DNA of 64,000 nt from Flammula alnicola (taxonomy: Eukaryota > Basidiomycota > Agaricomycetes > Agaricales > Strophariaceae): positions 186,001 through 250,000 of the forward strand of contig JADNRV010000016.1 of NCBI GenBank assembly GCA_015499995.1, read 5' to 3'. A model generated the notes under the pieces. The model saw only the letters and a program-made list of their open reading frames with translations, had not been told where the DNA came from and searched no databases. Positions 1 to 11,671 of this stretch are shown here, piece after piece; the stretch's first letter is position 1, and the number at the start of each line of letters is the position of its first letter. The position numbers and the translations under genes are program-made.

Positions 1-452
1 ACCACAAGAAAAGCATGATTGCATGCATGCCAAGGATCCAGTCCACGATCTTTTCAAGATGGGCTTGTGCGGATATGGCATTTCGGAGTCAAAAAATGTT
101 CAACGGAGTGGGGCAAGCCCCAACGACGATGTTGTGGTGGAGTGTCGTCCAGGGGCCACAGATTGTGTCCCTGCCCATGGCAAAAAAGTCTCGTCTGGGG
201 TAGCAGGGAGTGGGAGGAACCCAAAGAGGATATGTCGGCGATATGTGTGGCTGTGCTGCGTTCTTCCCCTGACATACTACTGTACACAACTTTCTCTGGA
301 GCCAACTCCACCCAATCGTTGCTTTATTTCACGACTTTTCACGACAAGTGTCACGACCTACATGTATCGCACTCCATCTCTTTGAGATATCTCGTTTTCA
401 GCCACACTGCAAATCATAGCCCTATTCTGGTTCAACTTCCTGTCAAGCAACC

Positions 453-3400
453 ATGCTTAAAGGTGGTCTGCAATGGAGCCTGTGCTATCTGCTCCTACTT
501 CGGTCATTGCTATACTATGTTTCAGCGTTTGATGCTACACCCAGGTGAGTTAATATCTGTCTCTGCGCGAATACTGATTTGAACCGGGGAATGGTTGTTA
601 TAGATGGGGTCAAGCCACAGTTGTGATCAATGACGCCCTCTTCGTCTACGGAGGAAAGACAGACGAGTTCAACTCGTATTCATATCCATCAGCACCAAAT
701 ACCAACGATTTACTCTACCTTTCGCTATCTTCCCCATTTTCCGCCATCTCTCCACCATGGGAACTCGCCAGTAGCTCAACAAACTTGTCAACTTCCCAAG
801 GCTCGGCACTTGCATGGGGCACTCTTTCAGCGTTCAACACCTCAGAGATACTACTCTTCGGTGGGCAGCCAGGACCAAACTCTCCGACGGTCATCGTTGA
901 TGCTGCTGACTCTGCTGCGCTGTTGAATGTTTTTTCGCGCACAAACCCAATCTGGACCACGGAACCATCGGCCTGGGTCGGCGAACCAGTTCGGCGTATG
1001 CGACATTCAAGTGCCACCGCGCCCTCTGGATTAGTTTTCATTTTCGGAGGAGAGAAGGCGGACGGATCCAGTAACGCATTGTCAGACCACTTCTACTTCG
1101 ACCCCAACGCACCATCTTTCACACTCCTTACCTCGGACAACGCACCCCCAGATATCTACGGACATGTTTCTATCATACTTTCGGACGGCCGCATACTGGT
1201 GTTTGGAGGTTATTGCCAGTCACAAGCCACCTTACTGCCATTCTCCACGATATGGATCCTCGATACTACTAACTCGCCTTTCTCATGGACCGTCATCACC
1301 ACCGCCAATGTAACTCTTCCCTCGCCAAGGATAGACTTTGCAGCGGTCTTGATCGCGGATGGAAAAATTATTATCCACGGAGGAAGTGACGCCAGTTTGC
1401 AAACCAACTTTGGTGATGGCTGGATCCTTGATACCACCCAGAATCCCATGACATGGACTCCAGTGGACGCGTTATCGCAGTTGGGAGGCCGACGTGACCA
1501 TTTTGCAGTATCTTCAGGAGATCAAGTTATCTTTGGATTCGGTAAGTTCTTGACGAGAGCAATTTCTTTCAAGTCGATTGTAATGAAATTTCTGTCCTAG
1601 GCTATGCAGATAACGGACCTGCTCCTGCTCCTTTGCAAATCTTCAACCCTTCTTCAGGCAGCTTTGTTCCCACATATACGCCCCCACCCATAACCTCATT
1701 TACCCAGACTCTTCCTCAACCTACCCAGACAAGCAATGCCAACATACCCAGTTCAAGGCCTTTCAGCTCGACCCGTGGCATCCATCCCACTTCCACTCTC
1801 AGTCCCAATGACCCAACAGGTGGAACCACTCCGCCTGGCACCGACAGCAATAATACCACGGCCATTGCAGTCGGAACTACCTTCGGACTCCTAAGTCTTG
1901 TCGTTTTCGGACTTGGGGCAGCCTATTACGTTCGCAGACACCGGCGAACGAGTGCTGGTGGCCCTCAGTTCATGGCGTTGGGTGCAGACGACGATGATGG
2001 AAGGGACAGCCCGCATTTCGAAGGCCAAATTCCAGCTGCTGGGATGCACGAGATTGACGAACCTCATGGACACCATAGAATCCTAAGCACGCTCGGTATA
2101 ACAGGTGCTTTTGGTGCAGCAGCGAAGATGCGGTCGGTTCGGAACACTGCCCAACAACGTCGAGATATGCTGGCGGACGAAGACACTCGCAGTTTCGGAG
2201 AATGGTACAATTCGCGGGGCAAGGATTGGACAGGCGGCAGCTCGTGGTCGTTACGGAGCATTTTGGGTGGCGGACCTCGTTTATGGAGCCGCGACGCCAG
2301 CACGACGAGCCATGGGACGGGCGGTTTGCCTACGCCGTGGAGAGAAAAGAGCGATCCGTTCTCGGACGGGGCTTCTCTTATGCGGGATGAAGAGACGGGC
2401 TTCATCGGCGCTGCTGCTGTGGGTAGTGCCTCATCGAGACCTCATGCTCGCCGCGAGATGAGTTATGCAAGCCACGCGAGCTCGATGAGTGGGATGAGTT
2501 ACCGGGATCCTTTCGTTGACCCTATCCAAGAAGAACCCAGGCAGGAGTTTCAAGCTACTGATCTCCATAATGAACACCCTCCGGAGGTTGAACACAGCGG
2601 ACATGACTCCAGCCAGCCGTCAGTGCGCTACGTGCCCCCTCTTATGCCTCTTCGCACCGTCCTTCCACCGCTATCGCAACACATCGGGCACCAACTCAGC
2701 CCTCTATCCGAGCACACCTCCCAAAGCACACTTCCACTGCGAATTTCAGCACCTCCGGCTCTTCGCAAGCTCATTCGAGCGAGAACATCCTACCCCATTC
2801 CAGCGGCTCGAGGTCCCCCGCGACATCATTGACATCCATCGCACAACCCACAACGCCCAGTTCTCCTGCGAAAACGACCTCGATTATCGGTGCTGCGGAC
2901 GGGCCGACGTTGCTGAACAACGCCCAGCCGATGCGGAGGAGTGACTCTTGGTGGTCCCGGTTCGCACGTACGAGTTTGCTCGATCGCAGGTCGAGCGATG
3001 CATCGAGGACGAGATACGATATCCGAGATCCGAATCCAGCACCGAGGCTCGTGGCCATCGAGGAGGCAAGCCTGCGCTCATCTGCGCCTACCCCCGACAA
3101 ACACTCTCCTCAGGGGTCGAGTGGAAGTGCAGACTACCAGGAGCAGCAATTGCAGAGAACGTCGTCGCAACAGCGACAGATGTTGTCGAGAGCGAACTCG
3201 GCAGCCAAGGTGTATGGAGGTGCAGGGCATGGCAAGTCCATGTCGTCTCTGCGTACGGCTGATTCGGAGGCGATCGAGAGGATGGCTGGAACGATGGATG
3301 TTGCGCAGCGCCTGAACAGCCGGTGGGGTTCAGGGAGCACGAGCTCTGGGGCGGGTTGAGTGTTGACACTCATGCGTCGGTTTCGGAGGTTGGCGAAGAT

Positions 3401-3812
3401 GGAGGTCTGCATGGAAGCATCCCTCATGAACCTGAACCTTCGGCAGACGATCTGATGGTGTTCGCGTCTCCTGTGGAGGAAGTTATGACGCCACGTGCAT
3501 TGCCCGCATCTCGACTTCCATCGCCACGCCGCCAACGCACAGAACGATGTCTGCGTCTGCCGTTCCTCCGGTTAAATCAGATATCAATATCGGTGGCGTG
3601 GCATATCGTCACCTACGAAGGTGTCGGACCGCATACAGGCTTACGAGAGGCGGATGTCGCAGAGCCAGCCGACTTCTCCGCCTACCAATTCGAAGCAGAA
3701 AGAAGAGAGGTCGAAGAAGAGGATCGAGGTGGACTATGGGCTCGTTCCGAGGGCCAACCTCTTTGTCGCCAATCCTGATCATCGACTCTCGACGCGTTCT
3801 GATGATTCGTGA
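453..3812 (+). CDS. Kelch-repeat type I membrane protein (frame-broken 3' half)
   Basis: Exons 453-544, 604-1541 and 1601 onward join with GT-AG introns. A hydrophobic signal peptide (start MLKGG, about 24 residues) is followed by a beta-propeller of Kelch repeats, seen as repeated V(F/Y)GG motifs such as DALFVYGGK, GRILVFGGY and GKIIIHGGS. A Ser/Thr/Pro-rich stalk leads to one transmembrane helix near residues 431-453 (core GLLSLVVFGLGAAYYV), then a long Ser-rich cytoplasmic tail. The tail moves between reading frames about four times (near 2640-2740, 3348-3351, 3500-3560 and 3575-3620), each move equal to one missing base. The last stretch before the stop at 3812 (KKRIEVDYGLVPRANLFVAN) reads as real protein. 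I infer a surface or cell-wall adaptor; ligand unknown. Short introns could replace some of the inferred deletions. Confidence 0.8.
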
Positions 3813-5100
3813 TCATTGTTTGCATACCTTTCTCCTTCCATCCTTTCTCCGTCATCCGATCCGAACATCAAACCCACCTTGGGATTCATCAATTGTCGCC
3901 CTCAAAATCTGCCTGCTGCTATTCTTGTCATCGGTGCTCTTGTCGTTTCTATCATCATCCTCCGTATTGCCATCGTTCTACGTCCCTATGGACATACTAG
4001 ACTACAATGTGACTGACAATGCAGGTCTGGAACCCCTTTTTTTTTTACCCTATTCTTTCTTTTCTGACTTTCTGAAGGTGGACGCCTTCGTCCTCTTACG
4101 ACCTCTAACGAAACTCACGATGTTGCGCATGTTTTTTACTGACTATATTATTGACTTTGTTTCTACTGACTTTTTTTACGGGTATGCTGTCTTCGGCATT
4201 TCCTGTCTTTTTTCCTCGAACAATGTAGATTGCTGTTGTACAAATTTTGGGTTTCTTTCCCCTATAAAGTGACCATAATACACGATATTTTGTATATGTA
4301 TCGGTGAACGAATTATCCTGTCTGACGAGCCTTGCATTGACAGGCTGGTGGTATAGCTCGCCAAAAATCGTCGAACGACAAAGGCTGGAAATGGTGGCGT
4401 CTCGAAGCCTGGTTATGAGGGTCTACAAATTTTCAACAGAAAGTAGTCTTGCGAATTTGAGAAGCAGGATCTTGAATATAACTGGCGTCCCGAGGTTCAG
4501 CATTGTCGTATTGCCCGCCACGCCATGACCACGGTACGCTTTTCAGCGACCCCACGTAAGCTTTGTATTGGAATTGACGCCTTCAACAGACCTAGGAACT
4601 CCTGGTAACTGCAGCTGAGTGTCGAGAAACGAAACCAATGGACTTCCCGAAACCATTCAATCCAAATCTTGAGGGGCGCAAGAGAGGGAAAATGTGAACA
4701 TTGTGTTGGGCGATACAATCATTCTTGCTCTTCCACGACAATCCGAAGCCTCCAGGTCTTGCAAAGCGGTCAACTATTTTCAAATAATGAACATATAGAG
4801 CTCTATGTAGAGAATCCTCGAAGAAGTGTTCGAAGCACCTCCGACGTCTAGGCCCGCCCTAAGACCAAATGGTTTGTTGGGGCCGCCTCCTTAGAAAAAT
4901 GTCTCCTGGAACATTTAAACAGAATAAACACGGAGCGAGCGAACGATTTCGTCCAAAAGACATGATGTAGAAAGCTTAGGGTCATAGTTGGTTAACGTTG
5001 GCTTCAACTCGATACTGAGTTGTACAGTTCAAATAGAGTGATTGCATAAGCAATTTTCCTAACACGGTATGTAGATATCTTATCTTATCTTGATCCTTGT
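3813..5100. other. Intergenic, 3' UTR of the Kelch gene and unassigned sequence
   Basis: T-rich and C-rich sequence just after the Kelch stop looks like a fungal 3' UTR. The open frame that runs on to about 4272 is out of the conserved frame. Nothing else between 4300 and 5100 resembles a gene; the longest frames are about 75 codons and carry no motif. Confidence 0.6.
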
Positions 5101-5299
5101 CTAGCTCAGGCTGCTACTCGGACTCAGTACTGGCGCCTTCATGACCAGCCGACGAGATTGTGATGTTTTGGGGGAAAAGGAACCATTAATAAAGGGTGCA
5201 TCCGTAAAAATGATAAATTAAACATCTTGCGAACTCGAGATGCTAAATTTCGTCTCAGAGTAAAAAAAAAATCAACCATCCCGCCAGCGCCAGAACTTA

Positions 5300-5568
5300 A
5301 CAGGCGCGCCGCGGGGACGCTTATATACAACGGGCGCCTCGACGTTCGGGCCGTGCATAGCCTCATCATAACCCTTGACCCAGGTCGATTGCTTCCGAGC
5401 ACGAAACGAGTCACAGGCGTCAAACACTCTTCCTTCTTGCCACCACCATCGATTTTGCGATCATCATCGTCCAGCCCGACGTTGCCCTCCTTTCCCTCCT
5501 TTTCTTTCCTCGTCCCTCCTCTGTGTTCTCTCTGCCCGTGGTGATCTCGTTTGTTCCGTGACGTCGCA
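5300..5568 (+). promoter_or_regulatory. Orphan promoter-like tract
   Basis: A GC-rich block is followed by a TATA-like word (ttatataca, about 5321-5329). About 100 bases on comes a pyrimidine-rich stretch (5425-5530), then an ATG at 5569. This order matches the promoters and 5' leaders of the real genes in the window, such as those at 14.9 and 47.3 kb, but no recognisable protein follows. It could belong to a short or non-coding transcript, or to a gene whose body has decayed. Confidence 0.35.
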
Positions 5569-5730
5569 ATGTTAGTTGAACCCATTACAAGAGTTCAAGA
5601 ATTAGAGGCAATCGTGCAAGCGCAACCTCGGGTTCATTGTACGATTCTCTTCAATTTGACCATCTCCTTTGGCGTTGGCTCCAATATCAAAACGACGGGG
5701 CCTTCGAGACTCGATTTAACTCTCCTATGA
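5569..5730 (+). CDS. Possible 53-residue small ORF behind the promoter-like tract
   Basis: This is the first ATG after the pyrimidine-rich leader and opens a 53-codon frame (start MLVEPITRVQ). I recognise no family, and no signal peptide is evident. The frame overlaps copy 1 of a direct repeat; copy 2 does not keep the frame open, which argues against selection on the protein. It is listed only because the upstream sequence looks like a working promoter. Confidence 0.18.
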   Translation: MLVEPITRVQELEAIVQAQPRVHCTILFNLTISFGVGSNIKTTGPSRLDLTLL

Positions 5731-5875
5731 CTCTATGTCAGTCTCAAATTGTAACCCATTACAAGAGACCAAGAATTGAAGCCGATCGTGCAAGCGCAAT
5801 TTTGCGTTCTTGAACGATTTTCTTCAATTTATTCGTCTCCTTTGGCATTGGTTCCAATTTGAAAACGATATGGCC
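5579..5875 (+). repeat. Diverged direct repeat, two copies of about 124 bp
   Basis: Copy 1 is about 5579-5702 and copy 2 about 5753-5875, an offset of about 174 bp. Both begin with aacccattacaagag, share atcgtgcaagcgcaa in the middle, and end with the pattern aaaacga..ggcc. Substitutions are scattered, so this is an old local duplication. No terminal inverted repeats or target-site duplications were seen. Confidence 0.75.
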
Positions 5876-8800
5876 CTCTATAGACACTCTTATGGCTTCT
5901 ATGTGGCCTTTTACACCTCGTTGTGGTGTTACAGACTGGGTCCATGAACCTATCTGCATTGCTCTCTCAATGCGCCAGACACTCCGGCAGCGTTCGCGGT
6001 GACGGTCGGTTGGACTCTCGACTGAGCTTCATCCCATCTCTCGAGGTGGTACCATCTTCTTGAATTTGGATGCTGCGCACTTTCATTCTCGATCGATTGC
6101 TATCTCAACTTCAGCCACCCCACCCTGCGATGGATGGATATGGATATGATGGGACCCTCTACGTCCCCTCAGCTTCCAAGTTCTAGAAGTTCTGTCACGC
6201 TCCCGCACAGCATGAATACCTAGCTTTCTTTTCCCAGCTGCTTGTAGAATTCGAGAAGCGGGAAATTTTCCGCGTTGTTTCGTGGTCATCGGACCACGGA
6301 TTGAATTCGACGCCACCAATGATTCTCGCACTTCAGCGCGGGCTGCGCGGTGTGTCCAAGATCAATCTTGGACACCTCTAAAGCCCTGCAATTTTGTGAA
6401 GGGCTGCACAGTATTCTGCGTGACAAAGATGGTCGCGCGAGGTCTCAGTACAATTTGGGGTTCTATGTGCTTATCTTTGCAGTCTTCTGATGCTATCAGC
6501 TGATGATGGGACGAGTCTCTCTTCGGATTTGCAACCCACATTCTATGTGACTCATTACGCGCATGCGCAGCAATGCATCTTCGTAACAGCATCTTTTGTC
6601 TCGGCAGTTCTGCCGAATCCCATAGATTCATTCGCCGTCGTTGGAAACCTTTCAATGAGGCGCCTTTCACCTTGGAGAGCGGGCATGCTTACGGTGCGAT
6701 CGTCTAGTTATCGCGTGCGAAGGCGCGTATGCCTACACTCCATTTCCGCGCAAGCTCCATTGATCTATCAAGGTTTGGCAGCTCTGCCATTTAATCGATA
6801 GCACTTGCTGATATTCTGCCTGCCTCGAGGATTAATGCTTCGCCTTCCAATTTGGGGCGCATTCTGAGCTATGTTTGCGATAAATTTGTCCCTTGAGGCT
6901 CTATTTTCTCCTTCTTTGAAGCTTTGAAGTCTGCGGATGCCGCCCAGATGTCTCTTCGTTATAGGCTAACTCGCCTTCTGTTAAAGGCACTCAGTTGCGA
7001 CTAATAGGTGCGGCGACGTCTCATGGCGCATTACGAGAGCCTAGGAACGAGGGTGGTCAGCGAATATCCAATACTTCGCCCTAATCTATTAGGGGCTGGC
7101 CAACAGCGGACCCCGGAGTGCGCCATTTCAGATAGACCCCCCTCCCTTCCTTCCACCGTCACATCTGCAGCATTTCTTCAAACTACGCATTCCTGATTCG
7201 TCCAGCGATCGAAGGAAGATACAGCACTCGAGTCATTCTACGGTATTCTATGGCGGGCTTTTGATCTTTCCAAGTATGACGTTGATAATCTTTCCACGGT
7301 GACGCCCTCGGCCCTGGCCTGCTGATTCTGTGCCGGATGCGGGTTTTTGGGCACGGCTACAGAAAGCAGAAAAATCTTTTGGCCATTTTGTGGGCGTGGC
7401 TCGGGAACTCCATCGTTATCGAATTCCTACACGTTCTACTCCTCGCGTAGATTAAACCCTACGAAGAATGGAATCCATTTGTATGGAGATAATCGCAGGA
7501 CTCGAGATGTTCTCATTCCCAGCACTGCGCGCGCGACAGCGTATGAATACTTACGCGATGCGGCCAGAAAAGTCGTTCTTTCAAATGTACTCTACAGGCT
7601 CGCATCGCATTCTAATCAAATGCTTTATTTTGTGTGGCAAAAAGGTATGACTGATTTCTGCTGTGGTATTTGTATTTTCGCCACATGTTGTATTACTGTG
7701 GCGTTCATGATACACGATGCACTGATCAACAGTGATCCGTTGAGAACTCAGTAAAGTATATAGGTGTGTTCGTTAAAGGCAGCACTGCTGATTTCATCAC
7801 GACGTTGAATGACCATGCATGCATGCAGGTTATTCTCCAATCACAAACGAATAACTGCAACATGATCTAAACCGCTTTTAAATTCCAGTAATCATGACTT
7901 GATCATCGCATATTGGCAAACCTTATTGCACAAGCTATCAATAGGCAATCAGGAACGACCGGCCATTGTTCTACCTTAATCAACGCTTAGACTTGTGGGC
8001 GCGAGACAGCCATTCGACTTTGACTTCTGTTGCGCATATTTGTTACGACCAAGCTAAAATTGCTCGAATACTCGCCTAAGCCAGTCGATACCGCATGAAG
8101 AGGCACGGTAATAAATAAATGCTATTTCAGGACACTCACGTATGAAGTCCCTTTGTTCTCACTCGAGAAGAACCATCCGGTCGTCAACGACTCTTACGTT
8201 AGCTGTCTCTTGCGTGATCATGGATGCCCAGCTGGAGGAGGTGGGGCTCGTCTTCTCGGTGGGTCCATTGATACGAGTTACTTATCCCCGCGTCCACAAT
8301 TGAATTCGTTCACGTAAACCAACGTCGCATGTAACGAAACAATTATGAATAACAGAAACCGATGCTCGGAATGCCCTCTTTGAGAAGAAATGGAACACTT
8401 AAGTTCTAGAGTTCGTTTGAAATGGAGACTGACAGTCATTGGATGGTAAATCCTGTCTTTCAGACTCCCTGAAATCGTAGGTCGAGACTCGAGTGTCGGA
8501 CAGTGGCACTTGATAAAATAAAATGTATATTGTCCGGTCCGAAGGATGAAGATCAGACAGAATAGACGGCGGAGAGCAGTTCCGTCGCTACGGCTAGTTT
8601 GTGGCGTTTCGCGATGATGCGGGCGAGGCGTTCCACGAAATGAATATTGTATACAATGTTAGCGCACGACTAACGGAGATGCTGCTTCAAGTAGATGGCA
8701 GAATTTCAGGACTGGACTTGGTCTGGTATTAAGCGGAAGGGCAATTTCAAATGCCGCGGCTTTGTTTGTTTTCTAAACAAGGCCTTGCTGCGACAGACGC

Positions 8801-10104
8801 CACACACAATCGGATATGTATCTATCCACAGAACATGGGGTGAACCAGAACCTCGAGGCTGGCACACGACACAAGACAAAGATATATTCATCAATGAGTC
8901 ATTTTTCCGGACTCCTAAGCAGTTCGCCTTATGCCAACAAAAAATCCCACAAGTCGACCCAATTCCGAGTCTGGGGCTTCAACTGCAGTTACGCTGTGGC
9001 CGCTAAAAATCAGACATGGATCGACATGAGGCGGAAGCGCGTCGCGAGTGATATGACTGAACTGGGTGTCTTTCTCACATACGTCGTTCTATTTAAAGTC
9101 TCTTTCCGCCTTACCTGCATCAAGCTCGCCGACAAGGAGGTCCGAGTGTTCAAGGATGGGTTAGTCCACAGAAGACAAATGTTATGACACCATCCTCAAA
9201 TCAGGTTCTTTTACCTTACGGAGGTCTTTATAAATTATAGGGGCGAGAATGAGACATATAATACAAATGGTCTGTTTCTAACAGTCAAAATCCATCAGAT
9301 TCTCCCGAGATGATCTCTGGCCAATATCGTTAGGGAACGGTGGCGACGGCGGTCATTCCATCTTCAGATAAGGATCTAGGAGGGGTAGGAGAAAGTGGTC
9401 TAGAGAGTTAACATAACCTCCAGCTGTCTTCACGCCTGTGGCAGTTTCATCTCTTTCATCTCAATTAGAAGGGCTCCGAATAGTAGTAGCTGTAGGCATA
9501 CCAAATTGAACAAGCAGTGGTCGGAGAAACAAACAACTTGAAGCACCATTTGCTTGAAAAAAAATAGATACGGGGTTCTGATAGACAATAAGCTTTTCTG
9601 TCACTTGAAGAGTAAGTTTAATACCACTCTAAGTTCACATCGCAAAATGGTTCGCGATACGAAGAGGTCACATCACGCTTTCTGCCTTTGTCACGCAAAT
9701 CCAAAGAAGGAATATTGAGATATTTCAGGTGATCGGGGGCTGACCTCGCAGACCATGTGCATGTGCTTGCAGGCTCTGCAGCAGGCGGCTGTTGCGTCTA
9801 ATTAGGGCGTCATTTATTTTTCAACCGCCCAAGCCGGATGCTCAGGTAAAGTCCGAGGCGCTGTAGCCTCCTGGAGGACACAGCAGTCTATTGAAAATGG
9901 AAATGGGTTCTCATCTATCACATTGAATTGTTGCAATGCGGCAATGTTCTGTTCTTCGCGAGAGATATGATGACATTTATACGTCGGTCCGGAGCGAGGT
10001 AATAATGGCAAATGAATGGTGTAGAGCGGGTCATTTCGTCGTTGGGTATTGTGTAAGAGAATACAGCAGGATTCGACTTGTTATTGTATATTCGAGAGAT
10101 TTAT
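5876..10104. other. Gene-poor stretch
   Basis: No open frame here gives a recognisable protein or convincing exon chain. The longest, 7347-7754 on the plus strand, has mixed composition and no motif. A few AT-rich spans (7750-8150, 9180-9780) look like ordinary intergenic DNA. I looked for tRNA B-box-like words and saw none that fit. Confidence 0.5.
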
Positions 10105-10665
10105 TCAAGCCGCTTCAATCTCCGCGATGTGCTTCTTGGAGTCGTCGTCTCCCGCCTTGGCAAGGATCTGGATAAAAGGGTGTAATGAATGGAATGAATG
10201 GACGTCAGGGCGCAAGCTAAGACTTGAGCGTACCTCGAGGAGCCTTTCAACGTACTTCTCCCAAGCCTCCTCTTTGGAGACATCCTTAACGGAGGTCCAG
10301 GCATCCCTGATCATGAATTAATCAGATCCTGATGAGAGGCAACGAATTACGACCCGTTGCTCACCATTTCGCCTTGCCTGCGAAATCGAACAGGCCAGGC
10401 CGCTCAGTGGTGTTATTTCCGAACTTGGCTGGGTGCACAGTAATTAATTTCCGGGGGCGATTATAGGTTTTCGAAGCGTACCTTGCTTGAAGTACTTGTA
10501 GAACTAGAGAGATGAGATGTGACTAGTCAATTTCACAAGTACGCCGAGATTTAAGATAGGCTGAGAACATACGTAAAGTTGGTCGTCCTGGGTTGGTTTT
10601 ACGGGACCATCCTTAGGGAGAGACTGGATGATTTCGACGGCTTTGTTGAACTTTGCTTCAGACAT
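10105..10665 (-). CDS. Acyl-CoA-binding protein
   Basis: Five exons (10573-10665, 10482-10503, 10365-10428, 10234-10306, 10105-10167) join in frame to exactly 104 residues, the normal size for a free-standing ACBP. The second exon is only 22 nt and encodes FYKYFKQ. The ACB signature is complete: QDDQLYFYKYFKQAKFG and then RPGLFDFAGKAKWDAW, which include the Tyr and Lys residues that contact the CoA in this family. Known role: binds medium- and long-chain acyl-CoA esters in the cytosol and delivers them to lipid-synthesis enzymes. It would handle products of the fatty acid synthase at 47.4-60.4 kb. No frame break was found. Confidence 0.95.
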
Positions 10666-11671
10666 GGCGGTTAGAGACGGGCGTAAGAACTTTGGGGTGA
10701 AAGGCCGGATTGGGTGTGCTCTCGTTCATTTGATCCGATATACCGTATTTGGTCGCATATAGCCCCTGTCTGTTAATCAGCGCACGATAAAATAAGTACA
10801 CCGCCTGAACGATCAACTCGTGGTAAGCACATAGACAAGTAGTTTTCCACCTAGAAGAGACTAGTCTACTTCGTGTACTTAATATTAGCCCCACCTCCCA
10901 ATGTCCTTAAGTTCATACATAGCATCCAACAAGATGAAATTTCCCCAGCCGTAAACGCATCGGTTGATCTAATTTAAACGGAACGGTTGGCAGTCACCGA
11001 TAAAAGCTACGGTACCTGCGGTCATCGTCATATGTCATTGGTGGGGTCAGTATACCTGTTCCTCCAGGCTATGTGGGTTGCCAGGCCCTTCATTTATACT
11101 TCTCCTTGCGTGAAATCACATCCCCGTGTGGTGTTAATCTCAAGCTTGAAGCTGTGGACGAGGTACATAATGGTAATGTATTCCATTAATTAGGCTTTTC
11201 GTAGCCGATGGCTCGGCTACTTGTTTCGAATAGCTTTCAGCCTCGCAATTGGTGTCAGCGTTATCGTTCAATGGGAATTCGAAGGCAGCGAATGTCGGGG
11301 ATGGCCTATGAATTTGTTTTGTTCCGTGGCAGGAAGAATGACATGAATTCGAATGTAACATATCCGAACACGGATGATCGTTTTGTTCTGATAATGTAGC
11401 CAATTTGGACGAACGGACGGAGGATGATCAATGTCATGATGGGTTGAGAATTGAGCTCGTGAGAGTAACGGATATCGGTATTAGGTAAGCCACAAGGGTT
11501 ACTCTGTCACAAAACGCGTAACGGACACGTGCGCAAGATTCTTCTCGCTGCAAGTGGCGCGGGTTCTGTTGAGCTTGCAGCTCTCTCTGCCCGTCCTGAC
11601 GAACCACAGTAAGCCCAACAGCTCATTTCATCTGTGTATGAGCTGACCTAGGCTGCCTTTCGATCCAGAAA
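10666..11671. other. Divergent intergenic region between ACBP and the PH gene
   Basis: About 1 kb separates the ACBP start from the PH-protein start, so it presumably holds both promoters. No conserved ORF was seen, and no repeat or clear TATA element stands out. Confidence 0.5.

Noticed and set aside
1..385. Overlapping short frames at the left edge
   Set aside because: Several frames of similar length compete on both strands with no motif; they most likely belong to the region upstream of the Kelch gene.
3547..4272. A 241-codon plus-strand frame at the end of the Kelch gene
   Set aside because: The conserved C terminus is in a different frame and stops at 3812; the rest of this frame runs through T-rich 3' UTR.
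7347..7754. A 135-codon plus-strand frame in the gene-poor region
   Set aside because: Mixed composition, no motif, no splice partners and no promoter-like leader of the kind seen at real genes.
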